Assembly (NCBI RefSeq): GCF_025790165.1
Contig: NZ_CP094970.1
Coordinates: 4,588,001-4,652,000, forward strand
DNA length: 64,000 nt
Direction of reading: 5' to 3'
Source: Solicola gregarius
GTDB taxonomy: Bacteria; Actinomycetota; Actinomycetes; Propionibacteriales; Nocardioidaceae
Position 1 is the first letter of the stretch, and the number at the start of each line of letters is the position of its first letter. Both the position numbers and the translations under genes were made by a program. Shown here one piece after another: positions 24,267-33,572 of the stretch. Under the pieces are notes generated by a model. It was not told where the DNA came from. It worked only from the letters and a program-made list of their open reading frames with translations, and did no database searches.

Positions 24267-25463
24267 TCAGGCTCCCGCGGCCTCGCGCAGGGCGTCGACG
24301 CGGTCGGTGGTCTCCCACGTGAACTCCGGCAGCTCCCGGCCGAAGTGGCCGTACGCCGCAGTGGTGGTGTAGATCGGGCGGAGCAGATTGAGGTCGCGCA
24401 CGATCGCCGCCGGCCGCAGGTCGAACGTGTCGTCGACGGCCTTCTGGATCGTCGCGACCGGCACGGTCTCGGTGCCGAAGCAGTCGACGTACAGCCCGAC
24501 CGGCTGCGCCTTGCCGATCGCGTACGCCACCTGCACCTCACAACGGCGCGCGAGGCCGGCGGCGACGACGTGCTTGGCGATCCAGCGCATCGCGTAGCAC
24601 GCGGAGCGGTCGACCTTGCTCGGGTCCTTGCCCGAGAACGCACCGCCACCGTGGCGCGCCATCCCGCCGTAGGTGTCGATGATGATCTTGCGGCCGGTGA
24701 GGCCGGCGTCGCCCATCGGGCCGCCGATCTCGAACCGCCCGGTGGGGTTCACCAGCAGCCGGTAGTCGCTGTGGTCGATGTCGAACGTCGCGAGTACCTC
24801 GTCGACCACGTGCTTCTTGATGTCGGGCGTGAGCATCGTGTCGAGATCGATGTCGCGGGCGTGCTGGGTGGACAGCACCACCGTGTCGACCCGCTGCGGA
24901 GTGCCGGCCTCGTCGTACTCGATCGTCACCTGCGTCTTGCCGTCGGGACGCAGGTAAGCGACCGTGCCGTCCTTGCGGACCTGGGAGAGCCGCTGCGCGA
25001 GCCGGTGAGCCATCGTGATCGGCAGCGGCATGAGCGTCGGCGTGTCGTCGCAGGCGTAGCCGAACATCAGACCCTGGTCGCCAGCACCCTGCAGGTCGAG
25101 CGGGTCGGTGGCTCCCTCGCTGCGACCTTCGTACGCGGTGTCGACGCCCTGGGCGATATCGGGTGACTGCGACCCGAGGGTCACCTGGACGCCGCACGAG
25201 GCTCCGTCGAAGCCCTTCTGCGACGAGTCGTAGCCGATCTCGAGCACGCGATCACGTGCGATGCGGGCGATGTCGGCGTAGCCCTTGGTGCTCACCTCGC
25301 CGCCGACCACCACGAGGCCCGTCGTGATGAACGTCTCGCAGGCGACGCGGCTGCGCGGATCCTGTTCGAGCAGGGCGTCGAGGATGCTGTCGCTGATCTG
25401 GTCGGCGATCTTGTCGGGGTGTCCCTCGGTGACCGACTCAGACGTGAAAAGGCGTCGACTCAC
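24267..25463 (-). CDS. metK: S-adenosylmethionine synthase
   Basis: Makes SAM from methionine and ATP. The 398-aa tetrameric enzyme has [20 protein letters not shown], the loop [16 protein letters not shown] and the P-loop-like [17 protein letters not shown]. The start is GTG 25463 (MSRRLFTSE), preceded by CAGGAG; a 21-codon extension to 25526 is not conserved. No SAM riboswitch was recognised upstream. Confidence 0.97.
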   Translation of the reverse strand: MSRRLFTSESVTEGHPDKIADQISDSILDALLEQDPRSRVACETFITTGLVVVGGEVSTKGYADIARIARDRVLEIGYDSSQKGFDGASCGVQVTLGSQSPDIAQGVDTAYEGRSEGATDPLDLQGAGDQGLMFGYACDDTPTLMPLPITMAHRLAQRLSQVRKDGTVAYLRPDGKTQVTIEYDEAGTPQRVDTVVLSTQHARDIDLDTMLTPDIKKHVVDEVLATFDIDHSDYRLLVNPTGRFEIGGPMGDAGLTGRKIIIDTYGGMARHGGGAFSGKDPSKVDRSACYAMRWIAKHVVAAGLARRCEVQVAYAIGKAQPVGLYVDCFGTETVPVATIQKAVDDTFDLRPAAIVRDLNLLRPIYTTTAAYGHFGRELPEFTWETTDRVDALREAAGA

Positions 25464-25525
25464 GGATTCTCCTGCTCGTTGGATGGCGTTTGGCGGGTGC
25501 CACCCTACCGGGTGGCGGTGGGGCA

Positions 25526-26761
25526 CTAGGTCGCTTCCAGCCTCTGGACCACGGCGTCCCAGATGGCGTGGGCCAGCGCGGCCTTCGGGCCGAACGGAAT
25601 GTGCTCGGCGGCGCCGTCGGCGCCGAGGATGACGGCTTCGTTGTCGGCGCTGTCGAATGCCCGCCCGGCGCTGACGTCGTTGACGACCAGCAGATCGCAG
25701 CCTTTGCGCGCCAGCTTGGCCCGCGCGTGCTCGAGCACCGAGGCCTCGTCGTCGCCGGTCTCGGCCGCGAAACCGACGATGAACGGCGACTTCGACGTAC
25801 GCTGCGTGACGAGCTCGGCCAGGATGTCGGGGTTCTCGACCAGCTCCAGCTCGGGCGCAGCGCGACCCGGTGCCTTCTTGATCTTGGTGTCCAGCGGGTT
25901 CGCCGGCCGGAAGTCGGCGGGTGCCGCGGCCATCACGACGGCATCGGCGTCCACGGCGCGGGTGGTCATCTGTTCGTACAGCTGCCCGGTGGTCTCGACG
26001 GGTACGACCTCGACCCCTGCGGGTACGGGCAGGCGCACGTTGGCGGCGACGACGGTCACCGATGCGCCCCGCGCGACGGCGGTCTCGGCGAGCGCGAAGC
26101 CCTGCCGGCCGGACGAACGGTTGCCGAGGAACCGGACGGGGTCGAGGAACTCGCGGGTGCCGCCCGCACTGACGAGTACGGAGCGCCCGGCGAGATCGAG
26201 CGGGCGATCGGCGTACCCGCGTACGAGCAGCTCGTCGGCCAGGGCGAAGATCTGCGTCGCCTCGGGCAGGCGGCCCTTGCCGGAGTCCTTGCCGGTCAGC
26301 CGCCCGACGGCGGGTTCGACGACGATGGCGCCACGCTCACGCAGCGTGGCGACGTTGCTCTGCGTCGCCGCGTGCTCCCACATCTCGGTGTGCATCGCGG
26401 GCACGAACACGACGGGGCAGCGGGCGGTGAGCAGGGTGTTGGTGAGGAGATCGTCGGCGATGCCGTGCGCGGCCTTCGCCAACACGTTGGCCGTCGCGGG
26501 AGCCACCACCAGCAGGTCAGCCCCCTGACCGATGCGTACGTGCGGCACCTGCGACACGTCGGCGAACACCTCGGTGTGCACCGGGTGGCCGGACAGCGCC
26601 TCCCAGGTGGCCGCGCCGACGAAGTTGAGGGCCGCCGCGGTCGGCACGACGCGTACGTCGCGGCCGGACTCCGTGAGCAGCCGGACTAGCTCGCACGCCT
26701 TGTACGCAGCGATGCCGCCACCCACGCCGAGTACGACGCGGGGGCGGCTGCTGTCAGTCAT
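25526..26761 (-). CDS. coaBC: Bifunctional PPC decarboxylase / phosphopantothenate-cysteine ligase
   Basis: Two coenzyme A steps in one 411-aa protein. The N-terminal FMN-binding CoaC half has [32 protein letters not shown] and the substrate clamp [15 protein letters not shown]. The C-terminal CoaB half (from about residue 190) has [31 protein letters not shown] and [14 protein letters not shown]...KIKK. It precedes metK by 62 bp in the common gmk-rpoZ-coaBC-metK order. Confidence 0.96.
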   Translation of the reverse strand: MTDSSRPRVVLGVGGGIAAYKACELVRLLTESGRDVRVVPTAAALNFVGAATWEALSGHPVHTEVFADVSQVPHVRIGQGADLLVVAPATANVLAKAAHGIADDLLTNTLLTARCPVVFVPAMHTEMWEHAATQSNVATLRERGAIVVEPAVGRLTGKDSGKGRLPEATQIFALADELLVRGYADRPLDLAGRSVLVSAGGTREFLDPVRFLGNRSSGRQGFALAETAVARGASVTVVAANVRLPVPAGVEVVPVETTGQLYEQMTTRAVDADAVVMAAAPADFRPANPLDTKIKKAPGRAAPELELVENPDILAELVTQRTSKSPFIVGFAAETGDDEASVLEHARAKLARKGCDLLVVNDVSAGRAFDSADNEAVILGADGAAEHIPFGPKAALAHAIWDAVVQRLEAT

Positions 26762-26778
26762 GTCGAGGCCGGGGACGT

Positions 26779-27051
26779 TCAGGCCTCTTCGGCCGGGATG
26801 TCCTCACAGGTGAGCAGGTCGGAGTCGATCTCGCGGAGCGCGATCGACAGCGGCTTCTCCTGTACGTGGGTGTCGACGAGCGGGCCGACGTACTCGAGGA
26901 GACCCTCGCCGAGCTGCGAGTAGTACGCGTTGATCTGCCGGGCGCGCTTCGCGCTGTAGAGGACCAGCTTGTACTTGGAGTCGGTCTTCTCGAGCAGATC
27001 GTCGATGGGCGGGTTGGTGATGCCCTCGGCCGTTGAGCGGGTGGTGGCCAC
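26779..27051 (-). CDS. rpoZ: RNA polymerase omega subunit
   Basis: A 90-aa omega subunit that supports beta-prime folding and holoenzyme assembly. It has the actinobacterial form: [34 protein letters not shown], then [10 protein letters not shown] and [10 protein letters not shown]. It is 17 bp before coaBC and 51 bp after gmk. Confidence 0.96.
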   Translation of the reverse strand: MATTRSTAEGITNPPIDDLLEKTDSKYKLVLYSAKRARQINAYYSQLGEGLLEYVGPLVDTHVQEKPLSIALREIDSDLLTCEDIPAEEA

Positions 27052-27102
27052 GTGGATTGACCTCGCAGGATGCGTGGACGACGGTGCCGGAGCGCAGCGG
27101 GC

Positions 27103-27696
27103 TCAGCGTCGCGGGCGCGACTCCGGGCGGGAACTGAACAATCCTACCAACTCCTCGCACGCATCCCGAACATCGGTGTTGACGATGGTCACGTCGAACT
27201 CCGCTTCGGCGGCCATCTCGACCCGCGCCGTGCGTAGCCGACGGTCGCGTTCGGGCTCGCCCTCGGTGCCGCGCCCGACGAGTCGGCGGACGAGCTCGTC
27301 CCAGTCCGGCGGGGCGAGAAAGCAGAACAACGCATCGGGCATCCGCTCGCGTACCTGGCGGGCGCCTTGCAGGTCGATCTCGAGCAACGCGGGCCGGCCG
27401 GCGGCGAGCTGATCCTCGACCGGCCGCCGCGGCGTGCCGTAGCGGGCTGCTCGGTGCACGACCGCCCATTCGAGGAGCTCGTCGGCAGCGACCATCGCGT
27501 CGAACTCCGCGTCGGACACGAACTTGTAGTGCACCCCGTCGATCTCTCCGGGGCGGGGCGCCCGGGTCGTCACGGACACGGAGATCCAGATGTCCGGATG
27601 ATGCTCGCGTACGCAGGCCGCGACAGTGCCCTTGCCGACCGCGGTGGGGCCGGCGAGGACGATCAGGAACGCATGCCCGTCGGCGTTGTCATTCAC
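27103..27696 (-). CDS. gmk: Guanylate kinase
   Basis: Phosphorylates GMP to GDP. 197 aa from the chosen start. The P-loop [17 protein letters not shown], the GMP-binding [19 protein letters not shown] and [19 protein letters not shown], and the lid [16 protein letters not shown] are present. GTG 27696 is favoured (overlapping the mihF end by 8 bp); an ATG at 27738 lies deep inside mih[19 protein letters not shown] is the usual core. Confidence 0.95.
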   Translation of the reverse strand: MNDNADGHAFLIVLAGPTAVGKGTVAACVREHHPDIWISVSVTTRAPRPGEIDGVHYKFVSDAEFDAMVAADELLEWAVVHRAARYGTPRRPVEDQLAAGRPALLEIDLQGARQVRERMPDALFCFLAPPDWDELVRRLVGRGTEGEPERDRRLRTARVEMAAEAEFDVTIVNTDVRDACEELVGLFSSRPESRPRR

Positions 27697-28009
27697 GATC
27701 CGCGAACTCGGCCTCCAGGGCCGCGACCTGGTTGGCACCCAGCCCGCGTACGCGGCGGCTCTCTGCGATGCCGATGCGCTCCATCAGCTGGCGCGCACGT
27801 ACCTTGCCGAGACCCGGCACCGACGTGAGCAGGTCGAGGACCTTCATCTTGCCGACGACCTCGTTGCGCTGGCCCTCGCGGAGCACCGCCGACAACGGGG
27901 TCCCGGAGTGCTTGAGGCGGTTCTTGACCTCGGCTCGCTCACGACGAGCCGCGGCGGCCTTCTCGAGCGCAGCCTGGCGCTGCTCGGGGGTCAGCGGCGG
28001 TAGAGCCAA
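27689..28009 (-). CDS. mihF: Mycobacterial-type integration host factor (mIHF)
   Basis: A nucleoid protein of actinobacteria that binds DNA through an H2TH motif. The 106-aa product reads [36 protein letters not shown], then [40 protein letters not shown]. The start is TTG 28009, preceded eight bases upstream by GAGG; this gives the conserved MALPPL start, whereas ATG 28048 would add 13 unconserved residues. Confidence 0.92.
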   Translation of the reverse strand: MALPPLTPEQRQAALEKAAAARRERAEVKNRLKHSGTPLSAVLREGQRNEVVGKMKVLDLLTSVPGLGKVRARQLMERIGIAESRRVRGLGANQVAALEAEFADRE

Positions 28010-28113
28010 CTCGGTCACCTCGGGGTGTGGAAATGTCCAGTACGACATGAGGAACGACGAACTGTCGCCCCCGTGTAGGTAGAACCTAGCGACGTCATCC
28101 CGCGACCCGCAAA

Positions 28114-28159
28114 CAGGGGTGGCGGAAGCGGCCGAGCCGACCGCTTCGCGCCACCCCTG
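28114..28159. terminator. Near-perfect hairpin between lipoprotein gene and mihF
   Basis: Arms 28114-28131 and 28141-28159 pair as CAGGGGTGGCGGAAGCGG against its complement with one bulged base; the loop is nine bases. It lies five bases beyond the lipoprotein stop (28165), as expected of a terminator on the minus strand, and lacks a U-tract. Confidence 0.75.
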
Positions 28160-28164
28160 GGTGC

Positions 28165-28683
28165 TCAGTTACCGCCGTCTTCGGGCGCGGCTTCGTCCTC
28201 ACTGAGATCGATGTCGCACTCTTCCTTGACCTGCTTCTCGATCGCCTTCGTGTCGGACTCGAGGTTCTGCATTCCCGACATCGTCTTCATGAACTCCTGC
28301 GCCTTGGCCTTGTCCTTCTGCATGGCCTCCTTCAGCGCGGTGTCCATCGGCTCGTCCGGCGCGACGCCCAGGTCTTCCATGCCGGCGGCGAAATCGCCCA
28401 TCGCCGAGTGCAGCGAGGACCACTGTGAAGAGACGTCCTCGGGCGCGGCGTCCTTGATGTCCCCGATCAGGTCGACGGTGTCGGACATGTCGGTCAACGT
28501 GTAGTCGCCGCTCGCGAAGTCGTCGAACCGGCCCTTCATCTCCTCGACCTGGCCGCAGTAGTCACCGCCGCTCGCGCCGTCGGTGTCACCACCGCCGCCG
28601 CCATCCCCGCTGTCGTCTCCACAACCGGTCAGTACCGCCGTCGCGAGCAGACCGCCACAGACGATCGTCGTGAGTCTCTTCAT
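28165..28683 (-). CDS. Small lipoprotein, paralogue 1
   Basis: A 172-aa predicted lipoprotein. The signal MKRLTTIVCGGLLATAVLTGC ends in a lipobox (LTGC) and is followed by an Asp/Gly linker. The mature part begins YCGQVEEMKGRFDDFASGDYTLTDMSD and includes DIKDAAPEDVSSQWSSLHSAMGDF. It ends with VKEECDIDLSEDEA. The conserved Cys pair (YC near the start and EEC near the end) suggests a disulfide. AGGAGA precedes ATG 28683. It is 11 bp behind a clear paralogue. Confidence 0.85.
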   Translation of the reverse strand: MKRLTTIVCGGLLATAVLTGCGDDSGDGGGGGDTDGASGGDYCGQVEEMKGRFDDFASGDYTLTDMSDTVDLIGDIKDAAPEDVSSQWSSLHSAMGDFAAGMEDLGVAPDEPMDTALKEAMQKDKAKAQEFMKTMSGMQNLESDTKAIEKQVKEECDIDLSEDEAAPEDGGN

Positions 28684-28694
28684 ATACGTCTCCT

Positions 28695-29165
28695 CTACTC
28701 CGAGTCGCCGAGGTCGATGTCGCACTCTTCCTTGACGTTCTTCTGAACCGTCTCGATATTGCTCTGGGCGTCCTGGAAGCTGCTCATCTGCTCGCTGAGC
28801 CTCGCCCGCAGATCGGGATCCTTCTGGACAGCCTCGGTCACCGCCTCGTTCAGCGGCTTGTCGGACGCGACGTCGGCGTCCTCGAGCGCGCCGACCATAT
28901 CGTCGACCGCGCTGCCGACCGACCCCCATTCGCTGCTGACCTCGTCAGGAGCGGAGTCAGCGATGTCGCCGATCTTGTCGCCCATCGAGCTCAGGTCGTC
29001 CATCGTCAGGTCGGCGCTCTCGAGGTCGCTGAACTCGCCTTGCGCGTCCTTGACCTGGTCGCAGTAGCCGCCACCATCGCCGCTGTCGCCATCGCTGCCG
29101 CCGCACGCGGTGAGCGTGCCGATCGCCAGCACCGTCGTGGCGGCCATCGTCGCCAGTCGCTTCAT
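28695..29165 (-). CDS. Small lipoprotein, paralogue 2
   Basis: A 156-aa lipoprotein with signal MKRLATMAATTVLAIGTLTAC and a Ser/Gly/Asp linker. The domain matches the downstream paralogue point by point: YCDQVKDAQGEFSDLESADLTMDDLSSMGDKIGDIADSAPDEVSSEW, then VASDKPLNEAV and NVKEECDIDLGDSE. Only about 11 bp separate the two, so they should form one transcript. The fold is probably a small helical bundle held by one disulfide; function unknown. Confidence 0.85.
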   Translation of the reverse strand: MKRLATMAATTVLAIGTLTACGGSDGDSGDGGGYCDQVKDAQGEFSDLESADLTMDDLSSMGDKIGDIADSAPDEVSSEWGSVGSAVDDMVGALEDADVASDKPLNEAVTEAVQKDPDLRARLSEQMSSFQDAQSNIETVQKNVKEECDIDLGDSE

Positions 29166-29282
29166 TGAGTCCCAATCAATCGTTGTCTTGGTCGCGCCGG
29201 TCGCGCAGTCTTCCACACCGGCGCCACGCCGATTCCCTGCGGTACGACGAGAGCGCGCGCCCGATGGTTCCAGGTATGACGG

Positions 29283-29942
29283 CTATCGCAGGGAGAACCC
29301 ACACGACCGTCTGACGTCGGCTGCTATTGCCTCCGCCGCGGCGACGACGTCGGGTGACTTGTAGCCGCGGACCGCGCGCAACAGGTAGGTGTACGCCTGT
29401 TGTCCGAGATCCTCGAGCGCTTGTGCGTCCGACAGATCGATGTCGTAGCGGCGCAGCACCGAGCGTACGCGCTCGAACAACTCCGCCAGTCGTCGCCAGT
29501 GCGGCGCGACCTCGTCCGGCGCGACGTCCGTCACTCGTCGGACGGCCCGCGCCGCGGCCTCGATGTCGGCGCCGTCCCGCACGTGCACGCCGGACAGGTC
29601 GAACTCGGTACGCAGGTCGTCGACCGCGTCGCAGTACGCGCGAGAGCCGGTGGTCTCGTCTGCGGAGTGGGCCCCGTCGTCGCGGCCGTCGCTACCCTGA
29701 CCTGGTCCGGAATCGGGCGGGGACCCGTCTCGTTCGTCCGTTCGTCCGGAGTCGTCACCCGACTCACCGGCCTTGTCGTTCGAGTCGTGCCCGGAGCGGC
29801 CGTCGGACTCGGGCCCGGTCGTCTCAGGACCCTTCGCCGCCGGAGCGGGTGGGTCGTTCGCCCGGTCGCCCGCGTCCGCGCAGCCCGCCAACGCCGAGAG
29901 GCAGATCGCGGCGGCGACGGAAGCGGCAACCAGGCGCTTCAT
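29283..29942 (-). CDS. Small lipoprotein, divergent paralogue 3
   Basis: A 219-aa lipoprotein with signal MKRLVAASVAAAICLSALAGC and a long disordered Asp/Gly/Ser linker (about residues 22-100). The folded part begins YCDAVDDLRTEFDLSGVHVRDGADIEAAARAVRRVTDVAPDEVAPHWRRL and ends ADVRRSCGF. It shares the YC...(T/A)DVAPDEV...W...C skeleton of the two shorter proteins at 28165-29165. It begins 18 bp after the large membrane protein's stop. Confidence 0.8.
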   Translation of the reverse strand: MKRLVAASVAAAICLSALAGCADAGDRANDPPAPAAKGPETTGPESDGRSGHDSNDKAGESGDDSGRTDERDGSPPDSGPGQGSDGRDDGAHSADETTGSRAYCDAVDDLRTEFDLSGVHVRDGADIEAAARAVRRVTDVAPDEVAPHWRRLAELFERVRSVLRRYDIDLSDAQALEDLGQQAYTYLLRAVRGYKSPDVVAAAEAIAADVRRSCGFSLR

Positions 29943-29960
29943 AGCCTCCGAGCATAGGCG

Positions 29961-32444
29961 TCATCGCATCGTCGTGACATAGGACGAAACCGCGCGTGCG
30001 TCGCGCACCCGCGACTCCCAGGTGACACCGACCAGCAGCAGCGCCGTACCGGCTGCCGCGATCAACGACCAGCGCGGCACCGCTTCCGCGTACGGCCCCA
30101 GGTGACGCACGACGACCACCGCGACGATCGCAGAGCCGATGGCGAACGGTGCCTGCCACCGCAGCCACGTGCCGCCGGCGAGCGTCGTAGCGGCCGCAAA
30201 CCCGAGGAGCAGACCGCGTACCGAAGCCGGATCGGCCAGCACCAGCGGCAGGCTGGGCAGCAGTACGAGCGACAGGCCCGGCAGCAGCGCGGTTCTGGTG
30301 CGCAGCCCCGGCGCAGTACGCATCCGTGCATACCCGACGAGCAGCAGCACCACACCGAACGGCAGCGTGTACGCCTCGACGACTCCGATATCGCTCGCCG
30401 CCAGTCGCACCACGTACGCGAGCCCGAGCAGTGCGGACCCGGCAACCCGGAGGGCGCGCCGATCCGGGCGCAGCAGGGAGATCCCGACAAGTGCCGCGCC
30501 GAGCACGGTGAGCATCGCGCTCTGCCAGCCCGACGCCAGGCCGAAGCCGACGACGACGGCCACGACGGCGAACCCGCCCGCGACCGACTCGGCCGCCAGG
30601 CGTACGTCGGCAGCGGGCAGGTACTGCGCCGCGACGAGCACGCCGACGACGCCGACGACCAGCACCAGGTGCAGTGTCCGGCCGTCCAGTCCGCCGAGGT
30701 CGGCCGTACCCACGGCCACGAGCTGGCCGAACCCGACGCCGATCGCGACCGCCGCCGGCCGCACGGGCGTCGCGCCCGCCCGCATCGCTATCCCCATCGC
30801 GGCGAACGCGACGAGGGCCCACGTACAAAGCGAGGCGGCCTGCGAGACGAGCGCGATCGGCGCGCCGGCGACTACGATCGCCAATCCGACCGCCTGCCAG
30901 TGTGCACGGTTCGCGATACCGGCCACGATCGCGCCTACAGCGACGACTGCCGTGGCAGTCAGCGCGACCGGCGTCGACGCCAACGCCATCGATGACAGGA
31001 GGCCGACGGCGACGAGCCCGCCGGCGACGGACAGCAGCGGCCTACGTACGCGTGTGACCACCTGGAGATCCGTGTAATGCGCGATCGCGGCGACCACCAG
31101 GCCGAGCGAGCCGATGACCACGCCAGCGAGCCACGCCGGCCCCATCCCGGTGTCGAGCGGCCGGACCACCGCCCACCCGCCGGCAGACCAGACCGGGGAG
31201 AGCGATCCCGCGATCGAAGCCGACGCGGCCGCGCACCAGGCGATCGCGAGGTACGCCATGGGCAACGCGGCGAGCAGCGCCGTCACACGCAGACCGCGCA
31301 GCCACCTGCCCCGCGCGGCCACGCCGACGACCGCGAGTCCGACAGCCAGCACACTCCCCACGACCTGGCCGAGCTCGACGTCGTCGAGCACCGGCGCGTA
31401 CGCGAGCACGAGCAGTTGCGTCGCAGCGATCGCTGTGGTCGCGCCGGCGGCCAACCCGGCGAGCTCCACGTCGCGTCGGCGGACGACGGCGTACGCGCCG
31501 GCGCCGAGCGCGACCGTCATCGCGCTCGCCACGAGGGTTTGCACTTCCCCGTACTCGACCACGAGGCCGAACAGCGTCTTGTACGCGAGCGCGTCCGCCG
31601 CGGCGCCGATGACCGCTGTCGCATGCAGCAGGCCCGCGACACCGACGGCGCACGCGCCCGCGTACCTGAGTCCGCCGACGTGGAGACCGGAAGCGACCAC
31701 GAGCGTCGGGACGACGAGCAGCAGCGCGGTCCAGGTCAGTTCGAACGGAGAGACGCCCGCGCCACCGACAACCGCAAGGGTGAGGCCGATGCCGGCGCCG
31801 GCCTCTCCGACCGCCAGCTCGAGATCGCCGCGCCGGCCGGCGAACCCGCAGATCGCAGTTCCCGCAATGCCCGTCAGGCAACCGAGCACGAGTATCGTCA
31901 CGTCACCGGACCAGGTGTCGAGTCCCAGCAGGCCGTACTCGCGCGCGCCGGCGTAGTCCAGCGCAAGCAGGGCGAGTGCGACCGCCCACAGCGCCTCGGC
32001 AGACGCCCGTAGCTGCCGTACCGTCACCGCTGCGGCGGCGGCCGCCACCGCGAGCGTGACCACGGCAAGCACCGCCGTCCGCCCCATCAGGCCCAGCGCG
32101 CCCCACGAGACGCTCACGAACACGAACGCCGCGACGACGAGGCACAAGGCCCCGAGCGCCAACAGCGTCGACCCCGTCGACCAGGACGAGCGTTTCCTCG
32201 TCGCCGTGCGTGCCTGCGGCGCGGGCCCCATGATCGAGGCGGCGGGCGCGGCGACGTGCGCGCGACGCCACCCGTCGGCTTCTGCACGCAGGCCGTCCAG
32301 GATGCGGTCCGCGTCGGCCAACACGCCCAGCAGGAGCTGCGGAGTCGGGCCGAGCAGCAGCACCCCGCACGAGGCGCACCGTTGGTCGCCGTACGCGGGT
32401 CTTCCGCAGCTGGGACAGGAGTTCGGATCGGCAAATCGGCTCAT
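29961..32444 (-). CDS. Large multi-pass membrane protein with N-terminal zinc ribbon (SCO7613-C-like)
   Basis: An 827-aa protein. Residues 1-30 hold a zinc ribbon (CPSCGRPAYGDQRCASCG), followed by a short helical linker and then, from about residue 90, more than twenty hydrophobic segments rich in Ala, Val and Leu to the C terminus. The arrangement resembles actinobacterial proteins annotated as SCO7613 C-terminal-domain membrane proteins. No catalytic motif was recognised. ATG 32444 is preferred; GTG 32450 is the alternative. It precedes the third lipoprotein by 18 bp, hinting at a joint envelope function. Confidence 0.8.
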   Translation of the reverse strand: MSRFADPNSCPSCGRPAYGDQRCASCGVLLLGPTPQLLLGVLADADRILDGLRAEADGWRRAHVAAPAASIMGPAPQARTATRKRSSWSTGSTLLALGALCLVVAAFVFVSVSWGALGLMGRTAVLAVVTLAVAAAAAAVTVRQLRASAEALWAVALALLALDYAGAREYGLLGLDTWSGDVTILVLGCLTGIAGTAICGFAGRRGDLELAVGEAGAGIGLTLAVVGGAGVSPFELTWTALLLVVPTLVVASGLHVGGLRYAGACAVGVAGLLHATAVIGAAADALAYKTLFGLVVEYGEVQTLVASAMTVALGAGAYAVVRRRDVELAGLAAGATTAIAATQLLVLAYAPVLDDVELGQVVGSVLAVGLAVVGVAARGRWLRGLRVTALLAALPMAYLAIAWCAAASASIAGSLSPVWSAGGWAVVRPLDTGMGPAWLAGVVIGSLGLVVAAIAHYTDLQVVTRVRRPLLSVAGGLVAVGLLSSMALASTPVALTATAVVAVGAIVAGIANRAHWQAVGLAIVVAGAPIALVSQAASLCTWALVAFAAMGIAMRAGATPVRPAAVAIGVGFGQLVAVGTADLGGLDGRTLHLVLVVGVVGVLVAAQYLPAADVRLAAESVAGGFAVVAVVVGFGLASGWQSAMLTVLGAALVGISLLRPDRRALRVAGSALLGLAYVVRLAASDIGVVEAYTLPFGVVLLLVGYARMRTAPGLRTRTALLPGLSLVLLPSLPLVLADPASVRGLLLGFAAATTLAGGTWLRWQAPFAIGSAIVAVVVVRHLGPYAEAVPRWSLIAAAGTALLLVGVTWESRVRDARAVSSYVTTMR

Positions 32445-32540
32445 GCCCACAACGCTCGCCGTACTCGGCGTCCGGCGGCAGCGTCGATGTACTCACCGCG
32501 GGTGAGTACGAATACTCAGACCGCTGAGCGCGGCGGTCGG

Positions 32541-33509
32541 TCAGCCGACGAGTGCCTGCCAGGTGAGTGGCCCGGCCTCGCCGTCGACGACCAGCCTGTT
32601 CACACCCTGGAAGCCGCGGACGGCGGTGGTCGTGACCGACCCGAAGTCGCCGTCGACCGCGAGTCCTGCGCTGCGCTTGTTCAGGGCCGCCTGCAGGCCC
32701 CGGACATGGGATCCCGCGTCGCCCTGGTCGAGCGTGTAGACCAGGTGCGGCCAGGTCGCCGGTCCGACCTGCCCGTCGGCGACCAGACCCTTCGCCTTCT
32801 GGAACGCCTTCACCGCCGCGACCGAGACCGAGCCGAAATCGCCGTCGGCGACCAGGTCGTACCCGCGCTGGGTCATCAGGTACTGGATGACGACCACGGT
32901 GGCACCTGCCGCTCCCGGGTCGAGCCGCGGCCAGCCTCCGTCCAGGTCGACACCGTTGGCGGCCATGAACGAGACCGGGTTGTCCGTGTCTCCGAGCCCA
33001 CCGGTATGCGTCTCGAAGTGCAGGTGCGGTCCGGTCACGTTGCCGGTCGCGCCCATGTCGGCGATCCGTTGACCCGCGCTGACGGACGCATTCAGACCGA
33101 TCCGGTACGCGCTCAGGTGGCCGTAGTAGGTGTACGTCCCGCCGCCGTGCGAGATCACGATCGCATTGCCGGTCCGGCCGCCGAGTCCACCTCCCCACTG
33201 CCGGCGGATCACGGTGCCGGCGGCCGCCGCGTACACGGCGGTTCCCGTCGAGTTGGTGATGTCCTGGCCCGCGTGCGGGCCGCCGCCGCGCGGTGCCCCG
33301 TAGTAGCCGCCGTCGGGAAAGTAGCCCTGCGCCGGTGTGCACCATCGAGCGTCCTTCGCGGTGGCGGCGGATGCGGCGGGTGCGCCACCGGGCAGACCGA
33401 CCACGGCGGCGCCGACCCCGACGCCAATACCGGTCAGCAGGCCCCGCCGGGACAGCCCACGCGCCTTTCGCCCTCGGTCATCGGCCGTGTCGGAACCCGC
33501 GTCGCGCAT
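32541..33509 (-). CDS. Tat-exported M23 peptidase with two peptidoglycan-binding domains
   Basis: A 322-aa cell-wall hydrolase. A twin-arginine signal (LSRRGLLTGIGVGVGAAVVG) is followed by a LytM/M23 zinc endopeptidase domain: HAGQDI (first zinc His/Asp), YTYYGHLS and GPHLHFE. Two PG_binding_1 repeats follow (QYLMTQRGYDLVADGDFGSVS; AALNKRSAGLAVDGDFGSVT). The start at ATG 33509 has CTGGAG six bases upstream; ATG 33545 is an alternative. It probably cleaves stem-peptide cross-links during growth or division. Confidence 0.9.
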   Translation of the reverse strand: MRDAGSDTADDRGRKARGLSRRGLLTGIGVGVGAAVVGLPGGAPAASAATAKDARWCTPAQGYFPDGGYYGAPRGGGPHAGQDITNSTGTAVYAAAAGTVIRRQWGGGLGGRTGNAIVISHGGGTYTYYGHLSAYRIGLNASVSAGQRIADMGATGNVTGPHLHFETHTGGLGDTDNPVSFMAANGVDLDGGWPRLDPGAAGATVVVIQYLMTQRGYDLVADGDFGSVSVAAVKAFQKAKGLVADGQVGPATWPHLVYTLDQGDAGSHVRGLQAALNKRSAGLAVDGDFGSVTTTAVRGFQGVNRLVVDGEAGPLTWQALVG

Positions 33510-33572
33510 GTCTTTCTCCAGACCTCGAAGTGCGGTGGGAGTCATCACCGATCGAGCCCGCACCCTAGGCCG

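Noticed and set aside
25464-25525. Possible SAM riboswitch before metK
   Set aside because: Only 62 bp separate coaBC and metK and none of the SAM aptamer cores is present.
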